The translations under genes and the position numbers were made by a program. The notes under the pieces were generated by a model. That model was given only the letters and a program-made list of their open reading frames with translations. It did no database searches and was not told the origin of the DNA. From Devosia sp. SD17-2 (GTDB taxonomy: Bacteria > Pseudomonadota > Alphaproteobacteria > Rhizobiales > Devosiaceae), in assembly GCF_029201565.1 (NCBI RefSeq), contig NZ_CP104002.1, forward strand, positions 3,853,501-3,917,500: a stretch of DNA of 64,000 nt, written 5' to 3'. This document shows, in pieces, positions 28,229 to 37,365 of the stretch (position 1 is its first letter; each line of letters starts with the position of its first letter).

Positions 28229-29845
28229 TTATTCCGACTTCGAGAGCCAGCGGGTGCGGAAGATGTTTTTCGGGTTCGCTTCGAAGCCCGAGATCTTGGG
28301 CGATACGACGTCCTTGGACACGTACCAGTAGATCGGGATGGCAGCGAATTCGTCCATGGCGATCTTTTCAGCGTCGGCAAGCAGCTTGCCGCGTGCTTCG
28401 AGATCGAGCTCGGTCGAGGCCTGGGTCATGAGCGCATTGAACTCTTCGTTCGCATAGCGGCCATAGTTGTTGCCCCAGTTCATCGTGCCGGCCTGATCGA
28501 CGCCCTTCTTGAGGAGGTCGAGCGTGTTGGACGGATCGTTGTAGTCGAGCAGCCAGCCGGCACGGCCGATCTGGAAGTCACCGGCGCGCAGGGCGTCGTA
28601 GTGAACAGCGGTTTCAGCGTTGAACAGCTCGATCTTGATGCCAAGCGGCTCCCACATGGCGGCAAGCGCCACAGCGATACGCTGGTGGTTGTCGTTGGTG
28701 TTGTAACGCAGCTGCAGGGTCAGCGGATTGTCCGGGCCGTAACCGGCTTCGGTCATCAGCGCCTTGGCCTTTTCGACGCGCTCTTCATAGGGCGTGTCGG
28801 CCCATGCCGGATGATAGGCATTTTCGACATAGTTCGACGTGCCGGGCGGGACCCAGCCATAGGCCGGAAGCTCGCCGGTGCCCAGGATATCGGGGCCGAT
28901 CACGTCACGCACGACGGTGGTCGAAAGCGCTTCGCGAATGCGGACGTCGGAGAGGACCTGGCCCTCTTCCTGGTTCATCACGTAGTAGTAGATGCCCAGG
29001 AACGGGGTGACGTGTGCTTCACCCGGAAGGTTGTCCTGCAGCCACTGGTACTGGTCGGACGGGAAGTCGGTCAGGATGTCGAATTCACCGGCGCGGTAGC
29101 GGTTGAGGGCTGCGGCCTGATCTTCGAGAACGTGGTAGTAGACTTCATCGATCTGCACATTGGCAGCGTCGTAATAGTCGGCGTTCTTTTCCGAGCGGAC
29201 ATAAGAGCCCGGCAGCCATTCCTTCACGAGGTATGGGCCGTTGCCGATGATGTTGTCGACCTTGGTCCAGTCATCGCCAAGCTCTTCGACGAGATGCTTT
29301 GGCACCGGATAGGCGGTGTAGTGGGTCAAGGCTTCGAGGAAGAAGGGGGTCGAGGCCTCGAGAGTGATCTCGAGCGTCTTGTCGTCGATGGCCTTGACGC
29401 CGAGCTCGTTGAGATCGGTGATCGTGCCCGAGTTGATCGCTTCAGCGTTCTTGATCGGGAACTGCAGGTAAGCGTAGTCAGCTGCGGTGGTCGGGTTGAA
29501 CAGGCGCTGGAAGGCATAGACGAAGTCGCCAGCAGTCACCGGAGTACCGTCGGACCACTGAATGCCATCGCGCAGCTTGAACGTGTAGACGGTGCCGTCC
29601 TCGGAAATTTCCCAGCTTTCGGCCTGGCCCGGGATGGCTTCGGCAGACGGGCTCTCGGTCAGCAGACCTTCGATATAGTCGCCGATGACGCGGTTTTCCC
29701 AGTCGCCGGAAGCTTTGTGGGGGTCGAGGGTGCCGGGGTCGCCACCATTGTGCAACTGCAGCGTCACCGCCGAAGCGGAGGTGCTCATCATCAGCGCCAT
29801 GGCGCCCGCGGTCGCTACCGCCTTAAAGGCTGTGGTGAACTTCAT
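28229..29845 (-). CDS. oppA: Peptide ABC transporter substrate-binding protein (OppA type)
   Basis: Periplasmic binding protein of family 5, 538 residues. The signal peptide is about 26 residues, cleaved near TSASA-V. The mature protein starts VTLQLHNGGDPGTLDPHKASGDWENRVIGDYIEGL, the classical opening of MppA/OppA-like proteins, and has DGIQWSDGTPVTAGDFVYAFQRLFNP, the family signature. Likely ligand is an oligopeptide. ATG 29845 has GGAGATG upstream. First gene of a five-gene import operon transcribed leftward. Confidence 0.93.
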   Translation of the reverse strand: MKFTTAFKAVATAGAMALMMSTSASAVTLQLHNGGDPGTLDPHKASGDWENRVIGDYIEGLLTESPSAEAIPGQAESWEISEDGTVYTFKLRDGIQWSDGTPVTAGDFVYAFQRLFNPTTAADYAYLQFPIKNAEAINSGTITDLNELGVKAIDDKTLEITLEASTPFFLEALTHYTAYPVPKHLVEELGDDWTKVDNIIGNGPYLVKEWLPGSYVRSEKNADYYDAANVQIDEVYYHVLEDQAAALNRYRAGEFDILTDFPSDQYQWLQDNLPGEAHVTPFLGIYYYVMNQEEGQVLSDVRIREALSTTVVRDVIGPDILGTGELPAYGWVPPGTSNYVENAYHPAWADTPYEERVEKAKALMTEAGYGPDNPLTLQLRYNTNDNHQRIAVALAAMWEPLGIKIELFNAETAVHYDALRAGDFQIGRAGWLLDYNDPSNTLDLLKKGVDQAGTMNWGNNYGRYANEEFNALMTQASTELDLEARGKLLADAEKIAMDEFAAIPIYWYVSKDVVSPKISGFEANPKNIFRTRWLSKSE

Positions 29846-30199
29846 TCTCGTCCCATCTCCATGTGGTCTTCAACAGTGTTGTTGCCATCCGCTTTTGGAA
29901 TGCGGATTATTTGTCTGGCCAGCGGTTAAACCCGCTGGTCCGAGATTGGTGGACGGTATCGCGGCAAAGCGTCCACTGACAAGCAAAAGATTGACCTAAA
30001 CGTCAAGACCGCCGTCCCTGTGAATATTTTGCCCTAAAAAGACCAAGTTCATGGCTGCGGCAACTGCGCGATGGCCCCCTCCGGTCACAATCGCGACAGC
30101 ACGCCCAAGGCTTGAACTCGCCACGGGGCCTGCGGCGGCAAGCAACCAACGGCACCGGGAATGCCGTCGACTTCGCCTCTCCTTCAAATTTTAGAATAA
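29846..30199. other. Promoter-side intergenic stretch of the opp operon
   Basis: These 354 bases lie upstream of oppA and downstream of the exoD-like gene (both leftward). I see no gene and no convincing terminator. It must hold the oppA promoter. A small frame at 29996-30187 lacks a binding site. Confidence 0.55.
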
Positions 30200-30787
30200 T
30201 TAAACGAGAAGCATCAGGAGGATAGAGAGGGCCGCCGCGACCAGTCCCACCCACGCCAGCGCGAGGAACCCATCCTTGGCCGTGATCGCCATGGCATAGA
30301 CCGCAATCACCGCTGCCGCCCAGGTCGAGGTGAAGGGCACGAATTCGAGGAGCGGCATGATCATCCCGACGAGGACGCAGATGACGGCCCCTGCCCGGCG
30401 CAGAGGCGGCGCCACCAGCACCCGGGCGCGCGGCTTGATGATCGTGTCCGCCACCCGGCCCACCGGCTTGAGGAATTTGAGCAGCTTTTCCACGTGCCGG
30501 CCGGGAATACTCCTCTCCGTGAGCCATTTGGGCAGCCACATTGTCTTGCGCCCGAGCGCAATCTGGCCGGCCACCAGCACCGTATGAATACCGGTGAGGG
30601 TTGGGATGCCCGGAATAATGCTGAGCGGCGAGATGACGATGAGCGCGGGAATGAGCAGCAGGGGCCCGGCGGCCCGCGGTCCGACGATCTCCTGGATGAG
30701 GCCGATGGAGATCCCATCCCCGGCCCGGGCATGTTCGTCCACCTTGTCGATCAGATTTGTGAGCGTGCCTTGCTGCGCGTCGGCCAT
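30200..30787 (-). CDS. Exopolysaccharide synthesis protein ExoD family
   Basis: A 195-residue membrane protein. The N-terminal soluble helix is followed by RAAGPLLLIPALIVISPLSIIPGIPTLTGI, a block typical of ExoD (PF06055), and by two to three further hydrophobic helices to the C-terminus. Rhizobial exoD mutants are altered in exopolysaccharide and alkali sensitivity, but the biochemical role is unknown. The ATG at 30787 is chosen; the longer frame from 30925 would add 46 residues reading through the divergent promoter. It diverges from a sensor kinase gene. Confidence 0.85.
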   Translation of the reverse strand: MADAQQGTLTNLIDKVDEHARAGDGISIGLIQEIVGPRAAGPLLLIPALIVISPLSIIPGIPTLTGIHTVLVAGQIALGRKTMWLPKWLTERSIPGRHVEKLLKFLKPVGRVADTIIKPRARVLVAPPLRRAGAVICVLVGMIMPLLEFVPFTSTWAAAVIAVYAMAITAKDGFLALAWVGLVAAALSILLMLLV

Positions 30788-30941
30788 GTGATGTCCCTGT
30801 TGAACCCTCAACGTGCTGCGCCGGCTCGGCGTTCCTCTGGGCTTGCTCCCAGCTTGGGCGACATTTCGGCCCTTGTCGGATCGTGCACGCCCATTATCAT
30901 TGAGGGGCTGTGCGCCAGTGGCCACGGCAGGGGAGGCGAGC

Positions 30942-32519
30942 GTGGCGTTGAAGCGTAGCTGGAGAGAGATCTCGGCCGTCCGGCTGGCCGTCGGCCTTAT
31001 GGTCTTTGTCCTTGTGCTGTTCCTCGGAATTCTGGCCTATTTCGTCACCGACGGTGTGCAGCGGACCAATGACCGCCTGCGAGAGCAATCAAGCGCGGCC
31101 TCACAGGTTCTGGCCACTAATGCCTATTGGATTTCCGAGGTGGCCAACCAGACCCTGCGCCGGGTCGATACCGCCACCGGCCCCACGCTTTCGGGCAGCG
31201 CCGCAGACATCGAGGCGGTTCTGCAGGGCCTGCCCAGCGCGACGGAAGTCTATGTCATCGACAACCAGGCCAATACGGTGTTCTCGACAGTGCCGGGCGC
31301 CACCGGTGTCGATATCGGGGACCGGGAATATTACACCGCGGTGCGCGATGGGGCGCCGTTTTACACCTCGCCGCTGCTGGTCAGCCGGATCACCGACGAC
31401 ATTATCTTCGTGTTCAGCAAGCGGGTGGTGCGCAATGGCGAATTTGCCGGAGCCATCATGGTGTCGTTCTCGGGCGCGCTGCTGGGCGACTTTTTCCGGA
31501 CGCTGGAGCTCGAGCCGGGCTCCACCCTCAGCCTGATCCGCGACGACGGGCAGCTGATGGCCCGCTATCCGCCCACGACAGGAAATGTGGACTTCAGCGA
31601 TCGACCGCTGTTTACGCACCATCTCAAGCAAAGCGGCATCGGCACCTTCGACTCCGCGGACTCGTTGATCGACGGCGTCCCCCGCGTGGTGAGCTATCGC
31701 CGGGTCGAGGACAGCCGCATTATTGCGGTGGCCGCCGTCGCGACCTCCCAGGTCTGGGGGATGCTGCTCGAAATGCTCTCCACCCTGCTCGTGGTGGTGT
31801 CTCCCGTGCTCTTCGGGCTCATGCTCATTTCCTGGTGGATCCTGCGGCTTCTGGTGCGGGATGCCGACCGGGCCAAGGAGCTCGAGGCCTCGGTTGAGCT
31901 CAACACCATGCTGTTCCGGGAAATCCACCACCGGGTGAAAAACAATCTCGCCTCGGTGCAGGCGCTGGTGCGGATGCAGAATATTCCCGACACCGCAAAG
32001 CGGGACCTGCAGAGCCGCTTCGCCGCCATGGCCGCCATGCATGAACATATCTACCAGCACGACCGCTACGAGGACATCGACGCCCATGACTTCATCCCGC
32101 CCGTGGTCGATCAGGTGAAGATGGCCTATGGCACGGACACGCGGCTCATCTACGATCTCGACCACGTCATGGTAGACCGCGACCACGCCACGCCGCTGGC
32201 GCTATTGCTCAGCGAGCTTGCAACCAATGCCTTCAAATATGCCTATGCCGACGACCAGGCAGGCACGCTATCGGTGACGCTGCGCCAGCGCGGCGATGGC
32301 CGGGCGATCCTCACCGTGCGGGACGACGGCGCGGGCATGGAGCCGCAGGAAGGTTCCAACAGCATGGGCATGCGGCTGATCCGCGGCGTCGTCGGGCAGA
32401 TGGGCGGCGAATACAGCTATCACAATGACAATGGCGTGGTGTTCGAGGCAGAGCTGGCCCTCTCCGCCGCTGGCCGCCAGACGGTCACCGCCCCAGAAGC
32501 AGATCCCGTGCCTCATTGA
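30942..32519 (+). CDS. Membrane sensor histidine kinase, HisKA_2/HWE type with Cache domain
   Basis: A 525-residue kinase. First helix at about 12-35, a periplasmic dCache-like sensor to about 270, second helix at about 273-305, then the phospho-acceptor helix REIHHRVKNNLASVQAL with His near 329-330, and an ATPase domain with LSELATNAFKYAY (N box), DDGAGM (G1) and SMGMRLIRGVV (G2). The HRVKNN signature places it in the HisKA_2/HWE group common in alphaproteobacteria, often in stress or light signalling. GTG 30942 has GGGGAGG upstream; an ATG/TTG 43 codons earlier is less likely. No response regulator is adjacent. Its 3' end overlaps the convergent DnaJ gene by 35 bases. Confidence 0.9.
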   Translation: MALKRSWREISAVRLAVGLMVFVLVLFLGILAYFVTDGVQRTNDRLREQSSAASQVLATNAYWISEVANQTLRRVDTATGPTLSGSAADIEAVLQGLPSATEVYVIDNQANTVFSTVPGATGVDIGDREYYTAVRDGAPFYTSPLLVSRITDDIIFVFSKRVVRNGEFAGAIMVSFSGALLGDFFRTLELEPGSTLSLIRDDGQLMARYPPTTGNVDFSDRPLFTHHLKQSGIGTFDSADSLIDGVPRVVSYRRVEDSRIIAVAAVATSQVWGMLLEMLSTLLVVVSPVLFGLMLISWWILRLLVRDADRAKELEASVELNTMLFREIHHRVKNNLASVQALVRMQNIPDTAKRDLQSRFAAMAAMHEHIYQHDRYEDIDAHDFIPPVVDQVKMAYGTDTRLIYDLDHVMVDRDHATPLALLLSELATNAFKYAYADDQAGTLSVTLRQRGDGRAILTVRDDGAGMEPQEGSNSMGMRLIRGVVGQMGGEYSYHNDNGVVFEAELALSAAGRQTVTAPEADPVPH

Positions 32520-33192
32520 TCCGGGCGGCGAGATATTCCGATCCGCCGCGATCGGGGTGCACACCCTTCATCAGCTCGCGGTGGGCAGCGCGGATATCCT
32601 CGTCGCTGGCGCCGGGTTTGAGGCCCAGGACAGCGTAGGCTTCCTCGACGGGACTGCGCCCGGGATTTCCGGCTCTCTGCTGACCCGTCTCGGCGCCTTC
32701 ATCGGCGAAATACTCGCGCCAGCCGGCGCGATTGGCATCGAGCCAGTTCTCGAGGAGATTGATGCTGTCGGCGTCGCCCGTCACCTCATCGAGGAGCTTT
32801 CGGGTTTCCTCGGGCCCCAGATCCATGAGATCCCAGCCGGCAAACGCACCATCGACCACGCGCCCGGTGAGCGCCCCGGTGTCGTGATCGAGCTCCATGG
32901 CGAGGTAACGGCTGCGCACTTTCGAGGTATTGCCGCTGCTCGACTGGGCGAGACTATCGAAGGAGAACTGGCCGATCCTGCCGCGCAGCAGCACGGAGGC
33001 GGCGAGCGCCCCGACAATGGTGGCAATATCAATGCGGCGGAACACGAGGCCGAGCAGCGCGATCAGGGCCAACAGGCCCCCGACGCCCCAGCGCAGGCCG
33101 CGCATCAGCAGGCCCCGGTCCATCTTGCGCATGGCATTGAAGAGCCAGAGAGCGACAAGAAGCGCGAGTGCGGCGAGGATAATCCAGCTCAT
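32485..33192 (-). CDS. Membrane-anchored J-domain protein
   Basis: A 235-residue protein with two or three N-terminal hydrophobic helices, a mid-region resembling TerB-type linkers (GWDLMDLGPEETRKLLDEV), and a C-terminal J domain: AYAVLGLKPGASDEDIRAAHRELMKGVHPDRGG, with the HPD tripeptide that activates DnaK. The topology, with the J domain last, is like DjlA-type co-chaperones of alphaproteobacteria. It overlaps the upstream VWA gene by ATGA, so the two proteins are probably made together. Client proteins are unknown. Confidence 0.88.
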   Translation of the reverse strand: MSWIILAALALLVALWLFNAMRKMDRGLLMRGLRWGVGGLLALIALLGLVFRRIDIATIVGALAASVLLRGRIGQFSFDSLAQSSSGNTSKVRSRYLAMELDHDTGALTGRVVDGAFAGWDLMDLGPEETRKLLDEVTGDADSINLLENWLDANRAGWREYFADEGAETGQQRAGNPGRSPVEEAYAVLGLKPGASDEDIRAAHRELMKGVHPDRGGSEYLAARINEARDLLLGR

Positions 33193-33911
33193 TTTTTCTC
33201 GATCTGTGCCAGCAGGCCGCGTGCGGCGGCGCTGGATTGAAGCCGCAGGTTCTTCTGTCCGCCGCTGGCAAAGGCGGCAACGGCCTTGAGCAGTTCAGCC
33301 AGATGTTGGGGGGCCGAGCTGTCAAACCGCGCATAGGCGCCCTTGGTCAGCCGGGCAAATTCGCGAAACGCCGCCTCGACGCGACTGTCATGCCCCTCCT
33401 GAAAGAGAAAGAGCGGCAGGCCCAGCAACCCCAGTTCGCCGGCCTGGGCGGCGAGCGCATCGACATTTTCCTCGATGGCGTCGCCGACATAGACCATGGC
33501 GTTGATCCGGCGCTTCTGGTGTTCGCTGCGCGCGTGGGAAAACACCTTGCCGATCTGGGTATTGCCGCCCTGGCAGGCAATCTTGCCCATCAGCCGGGCC
33601 AGCGCCTCGGCGTCGATGACCCATTTTGAGGCCCGGCATTCGCCCAAGCCCCGGAAATAGAGCAATTGCACCTGCAGCGCCGCGTCCTTGGGAATGGCGG
33701 TGAACATGCCGGCCTGCAGGGTCACTGCCATGTCCCAGGTAGGCTGGCGGCTCATCGTGGCATCCATGGCAAAGAGCAGCCGCCCATCGGCACTCTCATT
33801 GGGCCGCGCCAAGATGCGCGATTTCGTCAGGAACGCGGCCACGTCCGAGCCCACCCCCTCGCGGGCGCCAAGAGCGCTATCTGACCGTGTCGTCGGAGTT
33901 TTCTCTGCCAT
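33189..33911 (-). CDS. VWA-like domain protein paired with a J-domain protein
   Basis: A 240-residue cytoplasmic protein. The core reads LLFAMDATMSRQPTWDMAV, a MIDAS-like D-x-[TS]-x-S start of a von Willebrand A fold, and later INAMVYVGDAIEENVDALAAQAGELG, the third MIDAS segment. I know related proteins in Hyphomicrobiales next to J-domain genes, annotated only as VWA domain proteins. Function unknown; a metal-dependent protein-binding role is inferred. ATG 33911 is chosen over a start at 34019, which would read through a repeat. Overlaps the J-domain gene by four bases. Confidence 0.75.
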   Translation of the reverse strand: MAEKTPTTRSDSALGAREGVGSDVAAFLTKSRILARPNESADGRLLFAMDATMSRQPTWDMAVTLQAGMFTAIPKDAALQVQLLYFRGLGECRASKWVIDAEALARLMGKIACQGGNTQIGKVFSHARSEHQKRRINAMVYVGDAIEENVDALAAQAGELGLLGLPLFLFQEGHDSRVEAAFREFARLTKGAYARFDSSAPQHLAELLKAVAAFASGGQKNLRLQSSAAARGLLAQIEKK

Positions 33912-33992
33912 AGGGCAAATATGTAGAGGGCAAGCGCAAGGCGCAAGGCCGGGCACGGAGCTTTGTCCGTTTGAACGGTTAGGAGGAGCGTA

Positions 33993-34039
33993 GGCCCCCC
34001 TCCCCATCCGACCCCTCAAGGGGGAGGATGGGAGGGGGT
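33993..34039. repeat. GC-rich palindromic repeat, copy A4
   Basis: CCCCCCTCCCCATCC and GGATGGGAGGGGG pair with one bulge around a spacer containing CAAGGGGGAGG. A shorter relative of copies A1-A3, between dadA and the VWA gene. Confidence 0.65.
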
Positions 34040-34060
34040 GAAACGATCTCGGGAAAAACC

Positions 34061-35308
34061 CTAGTACCGCGAGATCGCCAGATCTGTCGCGTCGATCTCG
34101 GGCTGTTTGCCGCTGACGAGATCGGCGATGACCCGGGCCGACCCCGTGCTCATGGTCCAGCCGAGCGTGCCGTGGCCGGTGTTGAGATAGAGACCGTCAA
34201 TTTTGGTGGGACCAATCACCGGGGTGCCATCGGGCGTCATGGGACGCAGGCCCGACCAGAAACTGCCGGTGGCGCTGTCGCCGCCGGGGAAAAGGTCCTT
34301 GACCGAATGCTCCAGCGTACGGCGGCGGGCAAGGCCGAGATCATTGGTGTAGCCGGAAATCTCGGCCATGCCACCAACACGGATGCGGTCGCCAAGCCGG
34401 GTGATGGCGATCTTGTAGCTTTCGTCGAGCACGGTCGAGACCGGGGCGCGGCTCTCGTCGGTGATCGGGATGGTCATGGAATAGCCCTTGACCGGATAGA
34501 CCGGCAGGGAAATCCCGTGCTTGCGCAGGAGCAGCGGGGTATAGGAGCCCATCGCCACCACGACCTTATCAGCGGCCTCACGACCGGTCTTGGTGATGAC
34601 GCCCTTGACCCGGCCGCCTTCGACGTCGAGCCCCGTCACTTCGGTGCCATAGCGGAAGGTCACGCCCAGCGCGGCGGCCTTTTCGGCCAGCGCATTGGTG
34701 AATTTGAAACAGTCCCCGGTCTCGTCGAGCGGCGTAAGAAGGCCGCCAACGATCTTGTCGCGGGCATGGGCGAGCGCGGGTTCCTGGCGGATGCAGCCGT
34801 CGCGGTCGAGCACTTCATAGGGGATGCCATCGGCGGCCAAAGCCTTGACGTCCTTGGCCGAGGCGTCGAGCTGCTGCTGGGTGCGGAAGAGCTGGACGGT
34901 GCCCTTCATGCGCTCATCATAGGAGATGGCGGTTTCCGCGCGCAGTTCGGCCAGGCAAATCCGGCTGTAATCGGCCAGCCGCAGCATGCGGCTCTTGTTG
35001 ATGGCGTAGCTTTTATAATTGCAGTTGGCCAGCATCTGCAGGAGCCAGGCGATCATCGCCCCGTCCACCTTGGGGCGCAGCACCAGCGGCGGATGGTTCA
35101 TTAAGAGCCACTTGACCGCCTTGCGCGGAATGCCGGGCGCCGCCCAGGGCGAGCAATAGCCGAACGAAACTTCGCCGGCATTGGCAAAACTGGTTTCCAG
35201 CGCCGGGCCGGGCTGGCGGTCGATGACCACGACCTCATGGCCGGCCTTGGCCAGCTGATAGGCGGAGGTCGTGCCGATAATGCCGGCACCCAGGACGATG
35301 ACTTTCAT
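34061..35308 (-). CDS. dadA: D-amino-acid dehydrogenase small subunit
   Basis: FAD enzyme that oxidises D-alanine and other D-amino acids to 2-oxo acids, membrane-associated. The 415-residue protein opens with [30 protein letters not shown], the FAD-binding dinucleotide fold, followed by [22 protein letters not shown] typical of DadA, and ends with [24 protein letters not shown]. Length and motifs match. It follows the alanine racemase gene by 26 bases on the same strand, giving the classical L-alanine catabolic pair: racemise, then oxidise to pyruvate. The divergent Lrp/AsnC gene is a likely regulator. Confidence 0.93.
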   Translation of the reverse strand: MKVIVLGAGIIGTTSAYQLAKAGHEVVVIDRQPGPALETSFANAGEVSFGYCSPWAAPGIPRKAVKWLLMNHPPLVLRPKVDGAMIAWLLQMLANCNYKSYAINKSRMLRLADYSRICLAELRAETAISYDERMKGTVQLFRTQQQLDASAKDVKALAADGIPYEVLDRDGCIRQEPALAHARDKIVGGLLTPLDETGDCFKFTNALAEKAAALGVTFRYGTEVTGLDVEGGRVKGVITKTGREAADKVVVAMGSYTPLLLRKHGISLPVYPVKGYSMTIPITDESRAPVSTVLDESYKIAITRLGDRIRVGGMAEISGYTNDLGLARRRTLEHSVKDLFPGGDSATGSFWSGLRPMTPDGTPVIGPTKIDGLYLNTGHGTLGWTMSTGSARVIADLVSGKQPEIDATDLAISRY

Positions 35309-35334
35309 TTTCCCCTCAGAAAAAGCGCGCCTGC

Positions 35335-36453
35335 TTATCGATAGATCCGGGCGAAGCGCGAGCCCAGTCCGGTTAGGATTTCGTAGGATATGGTGCCCGC
35401 GTCGCGCGCCAGATCATCCATGCTCTGATGCGAGCCCAGGAGCTCGACATGGCTGCCCAGCACCAGCCGGCCTTCGGCCAGGGCCGAGATATCGACCACC
35501 ATGCTGTCCATGGAAACGCGTCCGACAATGGGCAGGCGGATGCCGTCGCAATAGACGGCGCCCCGGTCCGAAAGGCTGCGCGGCAGGCCATCGGCATAGC
35601 CTGCGGCCAGGGTCGCGAGCCGCATCGGGCGCGCGGCGACATGGGTGCCGCCATAACCAATGCGGGCACCCGTTTCGACAGTGCGGGTCTGGATAACGGC
35701 GAGGGTCAGCTCCACCGCGTGGCGCAGGGGGCTTTCGCCGCCGTTCTGCGTCGCCCCGCCATAAAGGGCGATGCCGGTGCGGGCGAGTGCGCCGCGGAAA
35801 TTGGCGCCAAGGAAAATCCCGCCCGAATTGGCAAAACAGATGTTTTCCGTGCCGAACGCGGCGGCGGCCTGAACCATTTCGGCAGCCTGGCTGGCGTTCT
35901 GGGCGTCACTGGGCTCGTCGGCAGAGGCCAGATGGCTCATGACGAAGGCAATGTCGATCGGGGCACTGCGGAGACGCTCGGCCGCAAGGGCGCGCTCCTC
36001 CGGCGCAATGCCAAGGCGCGACATGCCGGTATCAAATTGCAGCACGGCGGGCAGATTGCGACCAAGTCCCTTGGCCGTTTCGGCCCAGGCGTCGATCTGC
36101 TCGAACGAATTGAGCACGGGGACAATGCCGGCTTCTGCGCAAACGCCTTCGCCACCCGGCAGCAGGCCATTGAGCACATAGAGAGTGGCATCTTCGGGCA
36201 GGTTCGAGCGCAGGCTCAGCGCTTCCCCGAGATGGGCCACGAAGAAATTGCGGCAGCCTTCATCGAAGAGAGCCTTTGAGATCCGCTCGGCCCCGAGCCC
36301 ATAGGCATTGGCCTTGACCACCGCGCCCACGGGGCTGCCGGCAATCTCGCGCAGACGGGTGTAATTGGCGCGGATCGCACCAAGATCGACAGTCAGCACG
36401 CCCGGCGCAGGAATGGCATCGGCGCCCGCGGCTCCGGAATTATCATCAAGCAT
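35335..36453 (-). CDS. dadX: Alanine racemase (catabolic, DadX type)
   Basis: PLP enzyme interconverting L- and D-alanine. The 372-residue protein has the PLP lysine in [11 protein letters not shown] near residue 47, the HLASADEP segment, and the catalytic Tyr in [25 protein letters not shown]. The motif SMDSMVVD follows. ATG 36453 has GAGGGG upstream; an ATG six codons earlier is possible. Position before dadA and opposite an Lrp/AsnC gene indicates the catabolic enzyme rather than the housekeeping Alr for peptidoglycan, though it could serve both. Confidence 0.9.
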   Translation of the reverse strand: MLDDNSGAAGADAIPAPGVLTVDLGAIRANYTRLREIAGSPVGAVVKANAYGLGAERISKALFDEGCRNFFVAHLGEALSLRSNLPEDATLYVLNGLLPGGEGVCAEAGIVPVLNSFEQIDAWAETAKGLGRNLPAVLQFDTGMSRLGIAPEERALAAERLRSAPIDIAFVMSHLASADEPSDAQNASQAAEMVQAAAAFGTENICFANSGGIFLGANFRGALARTGIALYGGATQNGGESPLRHAVELTLAVIQTRTVETGARIGYGGTHVAARPMRLATLAAGYADGLPRSLSDRGAVYCDGIRLPIVGRVSMDSMVVDISALAEGRLVLGSHVELLGSHQSMDDLARDAGTISYEILTGLGSRFARIYR

Positions 36454-36546
36454 GGATGTCCCCTCAGACATTGACTGAGCTTAATGAAAGAGTGAGCACA
36501 TTTCCTATCAATTGCTGATTGATTGTATCGCAGAAATGACGGAAAG

Positions 36547-36559
36547 AGCATTTTATGCT
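36547..36559. promoter_or_regulatory. Lrp-like binding site in dadX/lrp divergent promoter
   Basis: AGCAT-TTT-ATGCT is a perfect inverted repeat. With its flanking bases (36546-36560) it fits 13 of 15 positions of the published E. coli Lrp consensus YAGHAWATTWTDCTR. It ends 20 bases before the regulator's ATG, consistent with autoregulation and control of dadX-dadA. Confidence 0.6.
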
Positions 36560-36579
36560 GCCTTTTCGCAGGACATGCC

Positions 36580-37080
36580 ATGCCCGCTCTTGATGCCATC
36601 GACACCAATATCCTGCGACTCCTGCGGCTCAATGCGCGCATGAGCAATGCCGATATCGCTCAGGAGGTCGGCCTTTCGCCCTCGGCCTGCCTGCGGCGCA
36701 TCAAGCTGCTGGAAACCAGCGGGGTCATTCGCGGCTATACCGCGCTCATCGACACGGCAAAGCTGGCCTCGCCCATCGCCGTGATGATCAACATCACGCT
36801 CGAAAAGCAGACCGAGGAAGTGTTTGACCGGTTCGAAAGCGCCGTTCGCCGGCATCCCGAAATCAAGGAATGTTTCCTGATGACCGGTGGCTCAGATTAT
36901 CACTTGCGGGTGGAGGTGGAGACTGCCGGGGAGTTCGAGCACATTCACAAGAACATCCTCTCCGCCCTGCCCGGCGTCTCGCGCATTCATTCGAGTTTTT
37001 CGATCCGCAACGTCCTCGCCCGCCCCGTCAGCCGACAGGGCAGTTCACGAAGCGGCGCGAACGCCTCCCGCTCGTCCTAG
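36580..37080 (+). CDS. Lrp/AsnC family transcriptional regulator
   Basis: A 166-residue regulator. N-terminal winged helix-turn-helix: ALDAIDTNILRLLRLNARMSNADIAQEVGLSPSACLRRIKLLE. C-terminal RAM (Lrp-type effector) domain: HPEIKECFLMTGGSDYHLRVE, where amino acids bind. ATG 36580 has AGGA upstream and matches family start; an earlier ATG at 36523 is rejected. It is divergent from dadX-dadA with 126 bases between the starts, and most likely responds to alanine (DadR/AlaR-like). The inference on ligand rests on the neighbours only. Confidence 0.9.
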   Translation: MPALDAIDTNILRLLRLNARMSNADIAQEVGLSPSACLRRIKLLETSGVIRGYTALIDTAKLASPIAVMINITLEKQTEEVFDRFESAVRRHPEIKECFLMTGGSDYHLRVEVETAGEFEHIHKNILSALPGVSRIHSSFSIRNVLARPVSRQGSSRSGANASRSS

Positions 37081-37099
37081 GAATTTATCTATATTCGGT

Positions 37100-37175
37100 C
37101 GTCATTGCCGGACTTGTTCCGGCAATCCCGTTTCGCCGCATTGACCACCGGGACAAGCCCGGTGGTGACGATGAG
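37100..37175. repeat. Double-hairpin intergenic repeat (B type)
   Basis: Two nested inverted repeats: TTGCCGG...CCGGCAA at about 37105-37127, and CCACCGGG...CCCGGTGG at about 37145-37166, a known style of alphaproteobacterial intergenic element. A weaker relative is at about 21905-21990. It lies between the Lrp gene and the small membrane protein gene. Confidence 0.6.
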
Positions 37176-37206
37176 GAGAATGCCGTTTCGAATACGGCGA
37201 CCTGCT

Positions 37207-37365
37207 TTACCCAAAAACCCCGGACTGCTGGCCGAGATAGATCAGCACGGCGACGACCACGAGCCCGGCCATCGGCGCCCAACCGGGCATGGGCGGGCGC
37301 GGCTTCTTCTGCTCGGGCTCGGGCTTCTTTTCGGGGCGGCGGAATTTGATGACGTTTTCGCTCAT
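37207..37365 (-). CDS. Small single-pass membrane protein
   Basis: A 52-residue protein: basic and proline-rich N-terminus (VIKFRRPEKKPEPEQKKPRPP) and a single hydrophobic helix GWAPMAGLVVVAVLIYLGQQ near the end. Its ATG overlaps the stop codon of the thiolase gene by four bases, so it is translated from the same mRNA. Function unknown; such tails could anchor or stabilise a membrane assembly. The overlap and coding look argue it is real. Confidence 0.7.
   Translation of the reverse strand: MSENVIKFRRPEKKPEPEQKKPRPPMPGWAPMAGLVVVAVLIYLGQQSGVFG

Noticed and set aside
28130..29929. 599-residue frame on the plus strand opposite oppA
   Set aside because: No binding site, no family pattern, and the oppA protein on the other strand has a clear signal peptide and motifs.
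29996..30187. Short frame between oppA and exoD
   Set aside because: No ribosome binding site and repetitive basic composition; likely chance.
30788..30925. Longer start for the ExoD gene
   Set aside because: It would extend into the divergent promoter of the sensor kinase and has no homology.
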